Shown piece by piece: positions 37,529-46,688 of a stretch of 64,000 nucleotides of DNA. How positions within the stretch are numbered: the stretch's first letter is position 1; each line of letters opens with the position of its first letter. The notes beneath the pieces were generated by a model. That model was not told the origin of the DNA. It was given only the letters and a program-made list of their open reading frames with translations, and made no database searches. Source of the DNA: Rhizobium phaseoli (GTDB lineage: Bacteria; Pseudomonadota; Alphaproteobacteria; Rhizobiales; Rhizobiaceae); contig NZ_WUFT01000005.1 of the NCBI RefSeq assembly GCF_010668805.1, positions 124,001 to 188,000 of the forward strand, in the 5' to 3' direction. A program made the position numbers and the translations under genes.

Positions 37529-40008
37529 GAAGGATCGTCGCCGCCTCGCTTTTGCTGCTGAATGCCTCCGTCTTTGCCCAGGCGCAGACGGCACCCTTCG
37601 ACATGTCCGGCGAGCGGCCGCCCGGTGCCGCCGTTACTCCGAGATTGACACCGCCGACCCCACCGGCAGCGACCCAACCGGCAACGGCCGTGCCCCCAGC
37701 GGCCGTGCCGGTTCCCGTCACGCCACCGGTGTCCGTACCACCGGCACCAGCAACCCAGGCTGCTCCTGCGCCTGCACCCGTTCCCCCGGCGATCGCCGTT
37801 CCGCCGCAGCAGACGCCCCAGCCGGCCGCGGCGGCAAATGCCGCTCCGCTTCTGCGCTCCGGCGATGTCCGCCGCTATGTCGTGCCCTTTTCGAAACTCG
37901 GCCTCGGCGGCGAATACGACCGGCGGTCATGGACCGTCTATCTGACGCCGGAACAGGCAGCGGCCAAGGCGAGCTTCACCTTCGCTTACCAGAATTCGAT
38001 CGTCGTTGCCCCTGAGGCTTCGGCGCTGACCGTCTATCTCAACAACCGCCCGATCGGCCAGCAGCGCATCGGCTCGGCGGACGGTTCGTCGAAGGTGACT
38101 TTCGAGGTTCCGCCCGGTCTGCTGCAGCCGGGCGCCAATCTCGTCACCTTCGAAGCCGCTCAGCGCCACCGCACCGATTGCAGCATCCAGTCCACCTATG
38201 AATTGTGGTCGAATGTCGATCCGGCCGGAACCTATCTGAGCTTTGCCGGCAGCGATGCGGCCCAACTGGCGAGCGCCGACGCGATCCGCGCCATCGGTGT
38301 CGACGGCGCCGGCAAGACCGAGTTCGATATCGTCGTCCCGGCTTTGGAGCAGCCGGGAACCACCAAGCCGCTGCTGCGGCTGGCGCAGGGCCTCTCGGTG
38401 CTGAGCAGCATGCCGAACCAGATCTTTGCCTTCAGCACCGCTTCGCTCCCGGCCGGTGGACCGGGTAAGCTCAGCGTGCTCGTCGGTACCGCGGCGGAAC
38501 TGCGGCCGCTCTTTCCCGGCCTGCCGCCCGGCGCCGAGAGCGCTGCACTTGCCGCCTTCGTCACCGATCCGCGCAGCGGCTCGCCGGTACTTCTGATCAG
38601 CGGCCCCTCCTGGCAGGCGGTTTCCTCGGCGATCGATATCATCGTTTCGCCGACGGACAGGTCCGCAGATGTTCGCCGCGACGTGCTGACCACCGAGCGC
38701 TGGAGCGCGCCGAATGCGCCGCTGGTTTTTTCCGACACGAACATCGCTTTGTCTCAGCTCGGCGTGAAGACCACCGAATTCTCCGGCCGGCGGTTGCGGA
38801 CCAGCTTCAATATCGCCGTGCCGGCTGACTTTTATGCCAATGCCTATGGCGAGGCGAAGGTGCTACTCGACGCCGCCTATACCGACAACGTGCTGCCCGG
38901 CAGCCACATCGATATCTACGTCAATGACAACATCGCCTCCACCGTGCCGATCACCACGACCACCGGCGGCATTCTGCGTCATCTGCCGATCCGCGTGACG
39001 ATGCGGCACTTCAAGCCCGGTCTCAATTCGGTGGCGATCGAGGCGATCTTGATGACCAAGGACGATGCGGCTTGCGCACCGGGCGCCACCGCCGCTGCCA
39101 ATCCGCGCTTTGCGCTGTTCGATACCTCCGAGCTGCACATTCCGGATTTCGCCCGCGTCGGTCAGCGGCCGAATCTGGCCGCCATGGCTGGCACCGCCTA
39201 TCCCTATGGCCGGGCTACGGAGCCGACGCCGCTATTCATCGACCGCGTCGATGCCGACACGCTTTCGGCCGCCGCAACCCTGCTTGCCCAGATGGCGATC
39301 ACTGCCGGCCATCCGATCGCTGTCGAAAGCGTCGCCTCGCCGAATACGATCGGCGATCGCGATGCCATCTTCATCGGCTCCATCTCGCAAATGCCGGCAA
39401 CCGCGCTGTCGCAGACCAATATCTCCACCGCCAGCCAAGCCTCCTGGCGTCCCGTGACGGACGCGCAGACCGGCGTCGTCGATACCGGTACGGCCTTCGA
39501 GGAGTGGAATTCCAAGGTCAGCGGCGGTCTCCTGCACAACCGTATCACGGCCTTTCGTGAGTGGCTGTCGCGTAATTTCGACATCTCCCGCAATTCGCTG
39601 CAGTTTGTGCCCGGCGCCGAGGAAATCTTTACGCCGCCAAACGTCGCGACGCTGCTGGTTGCTCAAGGCTCCAGCCCCGCGGGAACGGGCTCATGGACCG
39701 TGGTGGCGGCGCCGTCGGCGAAGGATTTGCGTGAAGGGCTCGAGGTTCTGACCGCGCAGCTGAACTGGCCGCAGATATCAGGCCACATCACCACCTATTC
39801 GAGCAAGACGGGCAAGATCGAGACGCTGCCTGTCACCCGTTTCGATTTCGTGCCGTCTATGCCCTGGTCGATTGCCAATTACCGCCTGATCGCCGCCAAC
39901 TGGTTATCGACGAATATCCTCTCCTACGCCTTCCTGCTGGTGGTCTTCCTGCTGTTGATCGGCCTCACGACATCGAGAATGCTCAAAAGACTGGGCCGGT
40001 CGAAATGA
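37525..40008 (+). CDS. bcsB: cellulose synthase regulatory subunit BcsB
   Basis: An 827-aa periplasmic protein anchored by one C-terminal helix (ILSYAFLLVVFLLLIGLTTSRM), which forms the BcsA-BcsB complex and guides the chain. It has a signal peptide (ASLLLLNASVFAQAQ) and then a Pro/Ala-rich linker (about residues 30-105) that is unusually long. BcsB carbohydrate-binding and flavodoxin-like repeats follow (GLGGEYDRRSWTVYLTPEQ, VPADFYANAYGEAKVLLDAAY). It overlaps bcsA at its start and bcsZ at its end, each by ATGA, implying translational coupling. Known as celB in rhizobia. Confidence 0.95.
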   Translation: MRRIVAASLLLLNASVFAQAQTAPFDMSGERPPGAAVTPRLTPPTPPAATQPATAVPPAAVPVPVTPPVSVPPAPATQAAPAPAPVPPAIAVPPQQTPQPAAAANAAPLLRSGDVRRYVVPFSKLGLGGEYDRRSWTVYLTPEQAAAKASFTFAYQNSIVVAPEASALTVYLNNRPIGQQRIGSADGSSKVTFEVPPGLLQPGANLVTFEAAQRHRTDCSIQSTYELWSNVDPAGTYLSFAGSDAAQLASADAIRAIGVDGAGKTEFDIVVPALEQPGTTKPLLRLAQGLSVLSSMPNQIFAFSTASLPAGGPGKLSVLVGTAAELRPLFPGLPPGAESAALAAFVTDPRSGSPVLLISGPSWQAVSSAIDIIVSPTDRSADVRRDVLTTERWSAPNAPLVFSDTNIALSQLGVKTTEFSGRRLRTSFNIAVPADFYANAYGEAKVLLDAAYTDNVLPGSHIDIYVNDNIASTVPITTTTGGILRHLPIRVTMRHFKPGLNSVAIEAILMTKDDAACAPGATAAANPRFALFDTSELHIPDFARVGQRPNLAAMAGTAYPYGRATEPTPLFIDRVDADTLSAAATLLAQMAITAGHPIAVESVASPNTIGDRDAIFIGSISQMPATALSQTNISTASQASWRPVTDAQTGVVDTGTAFEEWNSKVSGGLLHNRITAFREWLSRNFDISRNSLQFVPGAEEIFTPPNVATLLVAQGSSPAGTGSWTVVAAPSAKDLREGLEVLTAQLNWPQISGHITTYSSKTGKIETLPVTRFDFVPSMPWSIANYRLIAANWLSTNILSYAFLLVVFLLLIGLTTSRMLKRLGRSK

Positions 40009-41048
40009 GAGGGTGGCGCGCATTCCTGCTGGCAGCAACGGTCGCGCTCGCACCGAGCCCGCCCGTCGTCGCGCAGCAGGCGATGATCAATGCCGGCGCA
40101 TGGTCGGCCTATAAGGCGAAGTTTCTCGATCCGACCGGCCGGATCGTCGACAACGGCAATGGCAATATCAGCCACAGCGAAGGCCAGGGCTACGGCCTGC
40201 TGCTCGCTTATCTCTCGGCAAGCCCCGCCGATTTCGAGCAGATCTGGTATTTTACCCGCACCGAGCTACTGCTGCGCGACGACGGCCTGGCCGTCTGGAA
40301 ATGGGATCCGAGCGTCAAGCCGCACGTGACCGACACCAACAATGCCACGGATGGCGACATGTTGATCGCCTATGCGCTGGCGCTTGCCGGCACGGCATGG
40401 AAGCGTGAAGACTATATCCTCTCCGCCTCCCGTATGGCGCAGGCGCTGCTTGCCGAAACCGTCGCCAGCTCGGCGGGCCGCACTTTGCTGATGCCGGGGA
40501 CCGAAGGTTTTACCGGCAGCGACCGTGACGACGGTCCCGTCGTCAACCCGTCCTACTGGATTTACGAGGCGATCCCGGTGATGGCCGCGCTCGCTCCGTC
40601 GGATGCGTGGAAGAAACTGTCGGACGACGGCGTCGAGCTGTTGAAGACGATGCAGTTCGGCCCGCGCAAACTTCCCTCGGAATGGGTGAGCCTGCGCGAT
40701 AAGCCGCGGCCGGCAGAGGGGTTCGATGCCGAATTCTCATATAACGCCATCCGCATCCCGCTCTATCTCGCGCGTGGCGGGATCACCGACAAGGCGCTGC
40801 TCATCCGCTTGCAAAAGGGGATGTCGCAAGACGGCGTTCCCGCCACCATCGATCTGACCACCGGCCGGCCGAAGACCGTGTTGCCGGATCCCGGTTATCG
40901 AATTGTTAACGATGTTGTGGCCTGTGTTGTCGATGGGACCAAGCTGCCGGGCTCGGCGTTGCAGTTTGCGCCTGCACTCTATTATCCGTCCACCCTTCAA
41001 CTTCTGGGGCTGGCCTATATCGGGGAGAAGCATCCGGAGTGTCTGTGA
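40005..41048 (+). CDS. bcsZ: GH8 endoglucanase BcsZ / CelC
   Basis: A 347-aa secreted family-8 beta-1,4-endoglucanase that trims cellulose during synthesis. Signal peptide AFLLAATVALAPSPPVVAQ. Probable general acid E59 in HSEGQGYG and the acidic residue D116 in NATDGDML are retained. In R. leguminosarum bv. trifolii the orthologous chromosomal CelC2 erodes the root-hair tip wall in primary infection (established for that strain, inferred here). Coupled to bcsB by ATGA and to bcsK by GTGA. Confidence 0.94.
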   Translation: MRGWRAFLLAATVALAPSPPVVAQQAMINAGAWSAYKAKFLDPTGRIVDNGNGNISHSEGQGYGLLLAYLSASPADFEQIWYFTRTELLLRDDGLAVWKWDPSVKPHVTDTNNATDGDMLIAYALALAGTAWKREDYILSASRMAQALLAETVASSAGRTLLMPGTEGFTGSDRDDGPVVNPSYWIYEAIPVMAALAPSDAWKKLSDDGVELLKTMQFGPRKLPSEWVSLRDKPRPAEGFDAEFSYNAIRIPLYLARGGITDKALLIRLQKGMSQDGVPATIDLTTGRPKTVLPDPGYRIVNDVVACVVDGTKLPGSALQFAPALYYPSTLQLLGLAYIGEKHPECL

Positions 41049-43438
41049 AGTCTTCTCTCGTAGCGGTCTCAGCGGCAGTGATGGTGGCGACCGTCGTCAC
41101 CGGGCTGAAGGACCGTGCCGCTCTGCAGGAAAGGTTCGGCCTTGGTTCTGCCGGCAGGCCGGCGCCGGAGCTGATGATGATGGGCCGTATCAAGCCGGCC
41201 GACGCCCTTGGCAATCCGGAATTCAATGCGCAACTCGTCGCCGACAAGATCGAGGCGATCACGTCCTCGCCGCCATCGGCATCGGATACTTCAGATCCTA
41301 ATGCCGTCGTGCAGCAACCTGCAGCGCCCCAATCTGCCGCGCCGCAACCTGTCACGCCTCAATCCGCCACGCCTCAGGCGGCCGCTCCGCCTGAACCGAT
41401 CGCGCCTGCCATCGTCTCAGTGCCGCCGGCGCCGCAGCAGGCCGCCGCCTCGTCGCAGGCTGCCGTCGATGAAAGTGCGCTTCGTTATTTCGCTAGCCGC
41501 GGCGACAAGGTGCGCCTGCAGGCTGAGATCTCCCGACTTCAGGCACTCTACCCGACCTGGGTTCCGCCGGCCGATCCGCTCGCCGTGCCGCAGAATGGCG
41601 ACAAACAGCTCGAAGCCATGTGGCAGCTCTATTCCGATGGCCGTTACGCCGAGCTGCGCAAGGCGGTCGCCGACCGTCAGGTTACCGATGTCGGATGGCA
41701 GCCGCCCGCCGATCTGCTCGACCGGCTCGACGTCGCCGAGGCCCGCGCCCGCCTCGTCAACGCTTCGGATCTCAAGCAATATGCGACGGTGGTCGATATC
41801 GCCGCCGCAACCCCGAGCCTGCTCACCTGCAGCGAGGTCGACGTCCTCTGGCGTGTCGCCGAAGCCTTCGTCCAGACGGAGAGGGTGCAGCGCGGCCAGG
41901 ACGCCTATACCTACATCCTGAAGAGCTGCGCCAATCCGGCCGAACGGCTGGCGACGGTCGAAAAGGCCTCGACATTGCTCGGGTACCAGCCGATGCAGGC
42001 GCTGCTCGCCCTCGAGAGGCCTGCGAGCGACGGCAGCAGGGAATTCGACGCGATCCGCGACAATCTCGCCCGACGCTTCATGGCCGAAGGCAATGATGAT
42101 CCGAAGCTCGCCATCGCGCCCGATTACGTCGCCCGCCTCGAAAAACTCGCCGGGACCGAGGGGCTTGCGTCGGATGCGCTGCTGCTTGGCTGGTACCAGC
42201 TTCGCCGCAACAACGATGCCGAGGCGGAGAAATGGTTCCGCGCCGCCCGCGCCAAGGAGGATACGGCCGCCGCTTCTCAAGGGCTGGCGCTGGCGCTGAT
42301 CGCCCGCAAGGCGCCCGAGGAGGCCGAGGATGTGATGTTCCGCTGGCGCGCCGATTCCGATGATGCGACAGCAACCTATCTCGCCGCCACCGCCAACCTG
42401 ATGGCGTTGCAGCCGCCGGCCGATCTCGCCGAAGATGTGCTGCACCGCATTGCCGCCGAGGTCATCGCCCGCAAATACGTGCCGACGGCCCAGCAGTTCG
42501 GCTGGTATGCCCGCTCGCTCAACCAGTTCCAGACTGCCGCACGCTGGTTCGAGACCGCACTTGCCTGGAAACCCGATGACGAGCCATCCGCCTATGGCCT
42601 CGTCGTCACCCGCGACCAGCTGAACGACCGCAAGGGCGCGCTCGACATCCAGCATGCCTGGGCTGGCCGGTCGACCCGGATCACCAATCTCGAAGACACC
42701 TCGTCGTTGACCCCGAACGGCGGCACGCAGCCCGAGCAGGCAAAGCTTGCCCCGCAGCAGCCGGTTCAGCCGACGCAGCCACCGCAGCGTCCGGCTGCGT
42801 CCGAACCGCTTCCGACCGAGCGCCGGGCGACACAGCAGCCCGGGCCGGAGAGCACCGTTCGCACGGCGAGGCCGGCGATGCAGACGATGACCGTTGCGCG
42901 CGGTGCGCGCCAGCCACGCGGCTGCTCGACGACCGTCGATGCGGGGCAGCTCAGCCCGGCAAACGCTCTGTCGCGCGGCTGGTGCCTGATGGATATCAAC
43001 CGGCCGATGGAGGCGATCTCCGCCTTCGAGGCGGCGTTGCAGAGCCCGGTTCGCAAGGACCGCGAAGACGCAGCCTATGGCCAGAGCCTTGCCTATCTGC
43101 GTGCCGGCCTCTCCAGCAATGCCGCCGTTGCCGCCACCAAGGCGCCGCAGAACCGCCAGCGCGCCGCCGAGCTTCAGGTGGCCATCCTCGCCGACCGTGC
43201 GCTTTCGGCCTTCGATGCCGGGCGTTATCGCGAAACCCTCATCTATCTCGATCAGCGCGCCCAGCTGCAGCAGGAGCGCATCGACCTGATGGTCTTGCGC
43301 GGCTACAGCTATTTCAATTTGAAAATGTACGGCGACGCGACCCGCATCTTCGAAGCCGCTGCCGCGACCGGCAATCGCGACGCCACCCGTGGTCTGGCCG
43401 ACGTTCGCAGCGTCACCCATCCCGACGTCAACGACTAG
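41045..43438 (+). CDS. bcsK: TPR protein of the type III cellulose operon (BcsK-like)
   Basis: A 797-aa protein with a short N-terminal hydrophobic segment (SLVAVSAAVMVATVVTG), a Pro/Ala/Gln-rich region (about residues 75-140, repeats of QPAAPQS type), and then helical repeats of the tetratricopeptide type to the end (AYGQSLAYLRAGLSSNAA, FDAGRYRETLIYLD). A second Pro/Gln-rich linker lies at about residues 555-620. No outer-membrane BcsC barrel is present, which fits BcsK rather than BcsC. The start is taken as GTG 41045, overlapping the bcsZ stop (GTGA). It probably organises the complex or its exit path. Confidence 0.8.
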   Translation: MKSSLVAVSAAVMVATVVTGLKDRAALQERFGLGSAGRPAPELMMMGRIKPADALGNPEFNAQLVADKIEAITSSPPSASDTSDPNAVVQQPAAPQSAAPQPVTPQSATPQAAAPPEPIAPAIVSVPPAPQQAAASSQAAVDESALRYFASRGDKVRLQAEISRLQALYPTWVPPADPLAVPQNGDKQLEAMWQLYSDGRYAELRKAVADRQVTDVGWQPPADLLDRLDVAEARARLVNASDLKQYATVVDIAAATPSLLTCSEVDVLWRVAEAFVQTERVQRGQDAYTYILKSCANPAERLATVEKASTLLGYQPMQALLALERPASDGSREFDAIRDNLARRFMAEGNDDPKLAIAPDYVARLEKLAGTEGLASDALLLGWYQLRRNNDAEAEKWFRAARAKEDTAAASQGLALALIARKAPEEAEDVMFRWRADSDDATATYLAATANLMALQPPADLAEDVLHRIAAEVIARKYVPTAQQFGWYARSLNQFQTAARWFETALAWKPDDEPSAYGLVVTRDQLNDRKGALDIQHAWAGRSTRITNLEDTSSLTPNGGTQPEQAKLAPQQPVQPTQPPQRPAASEPLPTERRATQQPGPESTVRTARPAMQTMTVARGARQPRGCSTTVDAGQLSPANALSRGWCLMDINRPMEAISAFEAALQSPVRKDREDAAYGQSLAYLRAGLSSNAAVAATKAPQNRQRAAELQVAILADRALSAFDAGRYRETLIYLDQRAQLQQERIDLMVLRGYSYFNLKMYGDATRIFEAAAATGNRDATRGLADVRSVTHPDVND

Positions 43439-43468
43439 CGTTGGCGTCGAGGTCAACGACTAGCGTTG
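43427..43468. repeat. duplicated 17-bp palindromic unit at the end of bcsK
   Basis: GTCAACGACTAGCGTTG occurs at 43427-43443 and 43452-43468. The first copy contains the bcsK stop codon. Each folds as CAACG/CGTTG around ACTAG; the second extends to 7 bp. It could be a small recent duplication or a 3'-end structure. Confidence 0.75.
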
Positions 43469-43539
43469 ACGCCGCCGCTGCTCTCCGCTACTCGCCTGTG
43501 CAGGGGTCGCCCCGGCCTCGCACCCGCAAGGAACGCCCC

Positions 43540-44208
43540 GTGCCCGCTCTCCACGATATCCTCGACAAGTCCTATGACGCCTTCCTTTTCGACATGGACG
43601 GAACGCTGCTGAATTCGATCGCCGTCGTCGAGCGCGTTTGGAGCGACTGGGCAAGACGCCACGGCTTCGAACCGGAGGTTTTCCTGAAGACGATTCACGG
43701 CATCCGCGCCTCCGACGTTATCCGGGGGCTCGGCCTCCCAGGCGTCGATCCGGCCCATGAGGCGGACCTGCTGCTCGCCGAGGAGATGGAGGACGTCTCG
43801 GGCATCGTCGAGATCCCCGGCGCCATCCGCTTCCTCTCCGCCATTTCAGATGGAAAATGGGCAATCGTCACCTCGGCGCCGATCGAGCTCGCCAAACGGC
43901 GCATGGCGGCCGCCGGCATCCCAATGCCGAAGGTCATCGTCAGCGGTGGAGAGGTCAAATCTGGCAAGCCCAGCCCCGAAGGCTATCTGTTCGGCGCCAG
44001 CCGCCTTGGTGTCGATCCGGCGAAATGCCTGGTCTTCGAAGACGCCGTCGCCGGCATCCTCGCCGGCGAGGCCGCCGGCGCCGACGTCACCGTCATCACG
44101 CAAACCCACGCCACGCCGTTCGAAACACCGCATTTCTCGATCGCCAACTATGAGGGATGGCAGCCCGGCCAAACCGCCGAAGACCGGCTGAGGCTCGCCG
44201 CGATCTGA
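43540..44208 (+). CDS. HAD superfamily phosphatase (Gph-like)
   Basis: A 222-aa HAD-IA hydrolase. Motif I FDMDGTLL (nucleophile Asp near residue 18), motif II WAIVTSAP, and motifs III/IV GKPSPEGYLFGA and FEDAVAGILAG. It is of the sugar-phosphatase or phosphoglycolate type with a helical cap after motif I. The start is GTG 43540 (VPALHDILDKSYDAFLF) with AAGGAACG upstream; no ATG fits. It is about 100 bp after bcsK and may be independent of cellulose synthesis. Substrate unknown. Confidence 0.9.
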   Translation: MPALHDILDKSYDAFLFDMDGTLLNSIAVVERVWSDWARRHGFEPEVFLKTIHGIRASDVIRGLGLPGVDPAHEADLLLAEEMEDVSGIVEIPGAIRFLSAISDGKWAIVTSAPIELAKRRMAAAGIPMPKVIVSGGEVKSGKPSPEGYLFGASRLGVDPAKCLVFEDAVAGILAGEAAGADVTVITQTHATPFETPHFSIANYEGWQPGQTAEDRLRLAAI

Positions 44209-44221
44209 CCATTCCGACAAA

Positions 44222-44252
44222 CCGCCTCCTTTTTGTTGGAGGCAAGGTTTTT
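44222..44252 (+). terminator. terminator after the HAD gene
   Basis: GCCTCC pairs with GGAGGC around a TTTTTGTT loop and is followed by AAGGTTTTT. It lies between the phosphatase gene and tRNA-Pro. Confidence 0.65.
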
Positions 44253-44306
44253 CCGCTTGCATTGCACGCGCTGAAAAACTAAACGAAACAAGCCGTTTCG
44301 GCAGGT

Positions 44307-44383
<77 letters not shown>

Positions 44384-44570
44384 TTTATCCCCTTGAAATC
44401 CCAGTCACAATGTCAATTTTCGTTGCCTCGCTAGAGGCGTAGCGCTGGCTGGAATGCGGAAACGGGAACCGGAAATCCCGAAAAAGTCCCCAACGAAAGT
44501 TTTATCTGTTCGTGCTACTTGCCCGCCCTTGCTCCGCCCCCTGCAGGGTGCGGGGGCTTGCGACTGGCCT

Positions 44571-45203
44571 TCAGTGCGGTTTCTGAGCGATCGCGATCAT
44601 CGATTTCGCCAAGAGCGGAATCCTCCCGACATATTCGAAATCGACATCTTCGAAACCTGTTTCATGCAGGAGGGTGCTCAGCGTTTCCGGAGACCAGAAT
44701 TTGATATGGCCGTGGTTCTTGAGAGGCATGAAATGGTCATCCATCTTGCCGCTCACCGCCAAGGCCAGATTTTTCCAGTAACCGTGAAACGGCGTCGACA
44801 TGACCGCGATGCCGCCCGGCCTCACCAGATCGTACATGGTGGCCGAGAAAGCCTTGGGATCATAAACGTGCTCCACGACCTCAAGGCTTATCACCGCATC
44901 GAAGGTCCCATACCGGCTGGAAAGATCTTCGTAACCGGAGCCGATTTCCAACGGAAGATTGGGGTGGGCCGTTCTCGCTTTGGCAATTCCATCCTTGGAT
45001 GGATCGACACCGATGACATCATAGCCCTTTCCCGCAAGCACGGCCGCAGCACCGCCGGCACCACAGCCGAGGTCGAAGACCGACGTTTCGTTTGCCTGCT
45101 GGAAACTGTTCTCGAGAACATCGACAACGGCCGGCAAAATGTAAGAATGGGCGGTCGCCGGCTTGGCGTGTACATAGGTCGTCGCGTCTAGTTCGATAGA
45201 CAT
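44571..45203 (-). CDS. class I SAM-dependent methyltransferase
   Basis: A 210-aa methyltransferase with Rossmann motif I VFDLGCGAGGAAAVLAG (residues 43-59), the acidic loop VIGVDPSKDG, motif II/III FDAVISLEVVEHVYDP and LVRPGGIAVMSTPFHGYW. It is similar to UbiG-like O-methyltransferases, but no ubiquinone context is present, so the substrate is open. ATG 45203 (MSIELDATTY) is chosen because CAGGAG lies 7-8 nt upstream; the frame continues upstream with no other good start. It stands beside tRNA-Pro at the edge of an AT-rich stretch. Confidence 0.88.
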   Translation of the reverse strand: MSIELDATTYVHAKPATAHSYILPAVVDVLENSFQQANETSVFDLGCGAGGAAAVLAGKGYDVIGVDPSKDGIAKARTAHPNLPLEIGSGYEDLSSRYGTFDAVISLEVVEHVYDPKAFSATMYDLVRPGGIAVMSTPFHGYWKNLALAVSGKMDDHFMPLKNHGHIKFWSPETLSTLLHETGFEDVDFEYVGRIPLLAKSMIAIAQKPH

Positions 45204-45762
45204 TTTAACTCCTGAAGGTGTGGGCCCGCCAACACAATAATACGCAACCCAATGGTACGGCGGACTTTGACGGCAGTGTGGTGTCGTTGTGGTATTAACG
45301 TGATTAGCGCCGAAGGGCGCTCCCGGCAGCTGGTGCGCCGGTCGATTTGCGGTGCCGATCATGACGCAGATCCCCAGCTGTTGATCGGCCGTTCAAACCA
45401 GGGTCGCCTTCATCTCAGGGACGGTCGATCGACAGGGTGGCAAAGAGATGCAGAGCACGTCCCGTAATTCAGCTTGTCCCATCGCCGGTCAAAAAAATCG
45501 CTAATTCGACAGCGGACTTATAGCTATTTAAAGTAAACAATGCGGAAAATACCCTTAACGGGTGTGTTTATGAAATAAATAATTCGGATTCGTGAGAGAT
45601 AACTCAGTTGGATGGGCCTTGAAGTTTGTGTTTTGCTAAGATTATACACAAGTTAAATTCGAATTATCCAATTTGAATTTAAAAAATACGAAAGCTCTTC
45701 GCATTCGTGCAAATACGTGTAGATTAACAGCGTCCCTGTCACAACGAGCCTGATGCGAGCGC
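45204..45762. other. AT-rich intergenic region
   Basis: About 560 bp without a convincing gene. The part from 45480 to 45740 is markedly AT-rich compared with the flanks (AGTAAACAATGCGGAAAATACCC, TAATTCGGATT, AATTTGAATTTAAAAAATACG). Short open frames on both strands lack ribosome sites and are not called. No tRNA or known regulatory RNA was recognised. Confidence 0.5.
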
Positions 45763-45981
45763 ATGGCGGATATGAAGCAGAATCTAACTTGCAGGCAAGC
45801 CCTCGCCAATGCGTTCCAGGCCCTGACAGACGAGGCCGTGAAAGCCGGCTGGTCGGAGGGCGATGTCGCACTCGCGCTTGCGGAAATTGCCGAGGAGCGT
45901 GTGATCGAGGTAACCGCCAAGGTGATCATGGAAGGCTCCATTCACCCCCAGTTCGCCGCCGCTGGCCGCCACACCGGCTAA
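45763..45981 (+). CDS. small conserved rhizobial protein of unknown function
   Basis: A 72-aa soluble, mostly helical protein (CRQALANAFQALTDEAVKAGWSEGDVALALAEIAEERVIE). The pattern, with Trp in AGWSEGDVALALAEIA, resembles small conserved rhizobial proteins of unknown function. ATG 45763 (MADMKQ) and ATG 45772 are both possible. Convergent with a DUF982 gene immediately downstream. Confidence 0.65.
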   Translation: MADMKQNLTCRQALANAFQALTDEAVKAGWSEGDVALALAEIAEERVIEVTAKVIMEGSIHPQFAAAGRHTG

Positions 45982-45983
45982 TC

Positions 45984-46226
45984 TCAGAGCAACAATCCCG
46001 CCGTCTTCACTGCAGTAATGAAGGAAGCCTGCGCTGCGCCGGGGCTTCGCAGCCCGTCGAGTGCATCCAGGCAATGCTGGCGCGCAATGCGATAATGGCG
46101 CCCACGCTTGCTCGGCCATTGTTTGAGATATTCGACGGCTTCCCAGACGGTGGAAACGATCAGGCTGCTATTTGGGGCAAAGACCCGGATGGGGGAGGGA
46201 AAGCGAATTTCACTCAACGTCTGCAC
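45984..46226 (-). CDS. DUF982 domain protein
   Basis: An 80-aa member of DUF982, a family of many paralogues in Rhizobium of unknown function. Signature: a hydrophobic/acidic strand then VSTVWEAVEYLKQWPSKRGRHYRIARQHCLDALDGLRSPGAAQASFITAVKTAGLLL, with the WPxxRG core and conserved Cys. It ends 2 nt from the convergent small gene. ATG 46226 is the likely start. DUF982 genes are often on accessory DNA. Confidence 0.85.
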   Translation of the reverse strand: MQTLSEIRFPSPIRVFAPNSSLIVSTVWEAVEYLKQWPSKRGRHYRIARQHCLDALDGLRSPGAAQASFITAVKTAGLLL

Positions 46227-46245
46227 TCACTGATTTCTGCTGGTA

Positions 46246-46293
46246 GAGCATGATGCCGAGACGTGTGAGCGGTTTTCGGACGACATCATGCGC
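46246..46293. repeat. rhizobial palindromic repeat, family B copy 1
   Basis: GCATGATG (46248-46255) pairs with CATCATGC (46284-46291), with an inner block GTGTGAGCGGTTTTCGG. Its reverse complement shares GTCCGAAAACCG with a second copy near 47018. Confidence 0.7.
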
Positions 46294-46472
46294 TAACTCT
46301 TGTACTTGGCGCGGTCAAAACGCGCGGGGCAAAAATTTGTTCCTGATTTTGTTCCGTGGAAATTTGCGTAGTTGCTAAAGTTCAAGCCGTCGCGCATAAT
46401 CATTTTGCTGGTTGCGGAGGGCGGCCGGCAATGCAAGCGTGAATGCGTTTGCCCTCGGAGGAATGCGGCGTG

Positions 46473-46685
46473 ATGTTACGATCATCAATCCATCCGCATG
46501 ATTTGCCGTTGTTTTCGGAAGATCTCGATCTGCTTTCGCAAGTGCTCGCCAAGGTCTGCGAGGACCGCGGCCTCGTCAGGACGACGCCCGAAGCCGAGCG
46601 AATCGGTGCGGTCATCATTCAGCTCTACAGGCAGGGCGTCAAGGACGGCGGCAAGCTCGCCGATCTGGCCAAGACCTATCTCTGA
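46473..46685 (+). CDS. small protein of unknown function
   Basis: A 70-aa protein with an amphipathic helical core (LPLFSEDLDLLSQVLAKVCEDRG, TPEAERIGAVIIQLYRQGVKDGGKLADLAKTYL). This is the form of a conserved rhizobial small protein; no known domain is recognised. ATG 46473 follows GGAGGA by 13 nt; a GTG at 46470 and the longer ATG 46443 are alternatives. It converges with the small membrane protein gene. Confidence 0.68.
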   Translation: MLRSSIHPHDLPLFSEDLDLLSQVLAKVCEDRGLVRTTPEAERIGAVIIQLYRQGVKDGGKLADLAKTYL

Positions 46686-46688
46686 CGC

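Noticed and set aside
41417..43456. 679-codon open frame antisense to bcsK
   Set aside because: A shadow of codon bias in bcsK; the sequence is rich in Gly/Arg/Ala with no recognisable domain.
43540..44208. HAD phosphatase as a member of the cellulose operon
   Set aside because: It is about 100 bp from bcsK across a possible transcript end, has no family link to cellulose, and has its own GTG start and ribosome site.
45252..45467. 71-aa open frame in the AT-rich gap
   Set aside because: No ribosome site and no similarity recognised; the frame crosses the methyltransferase promoter region.
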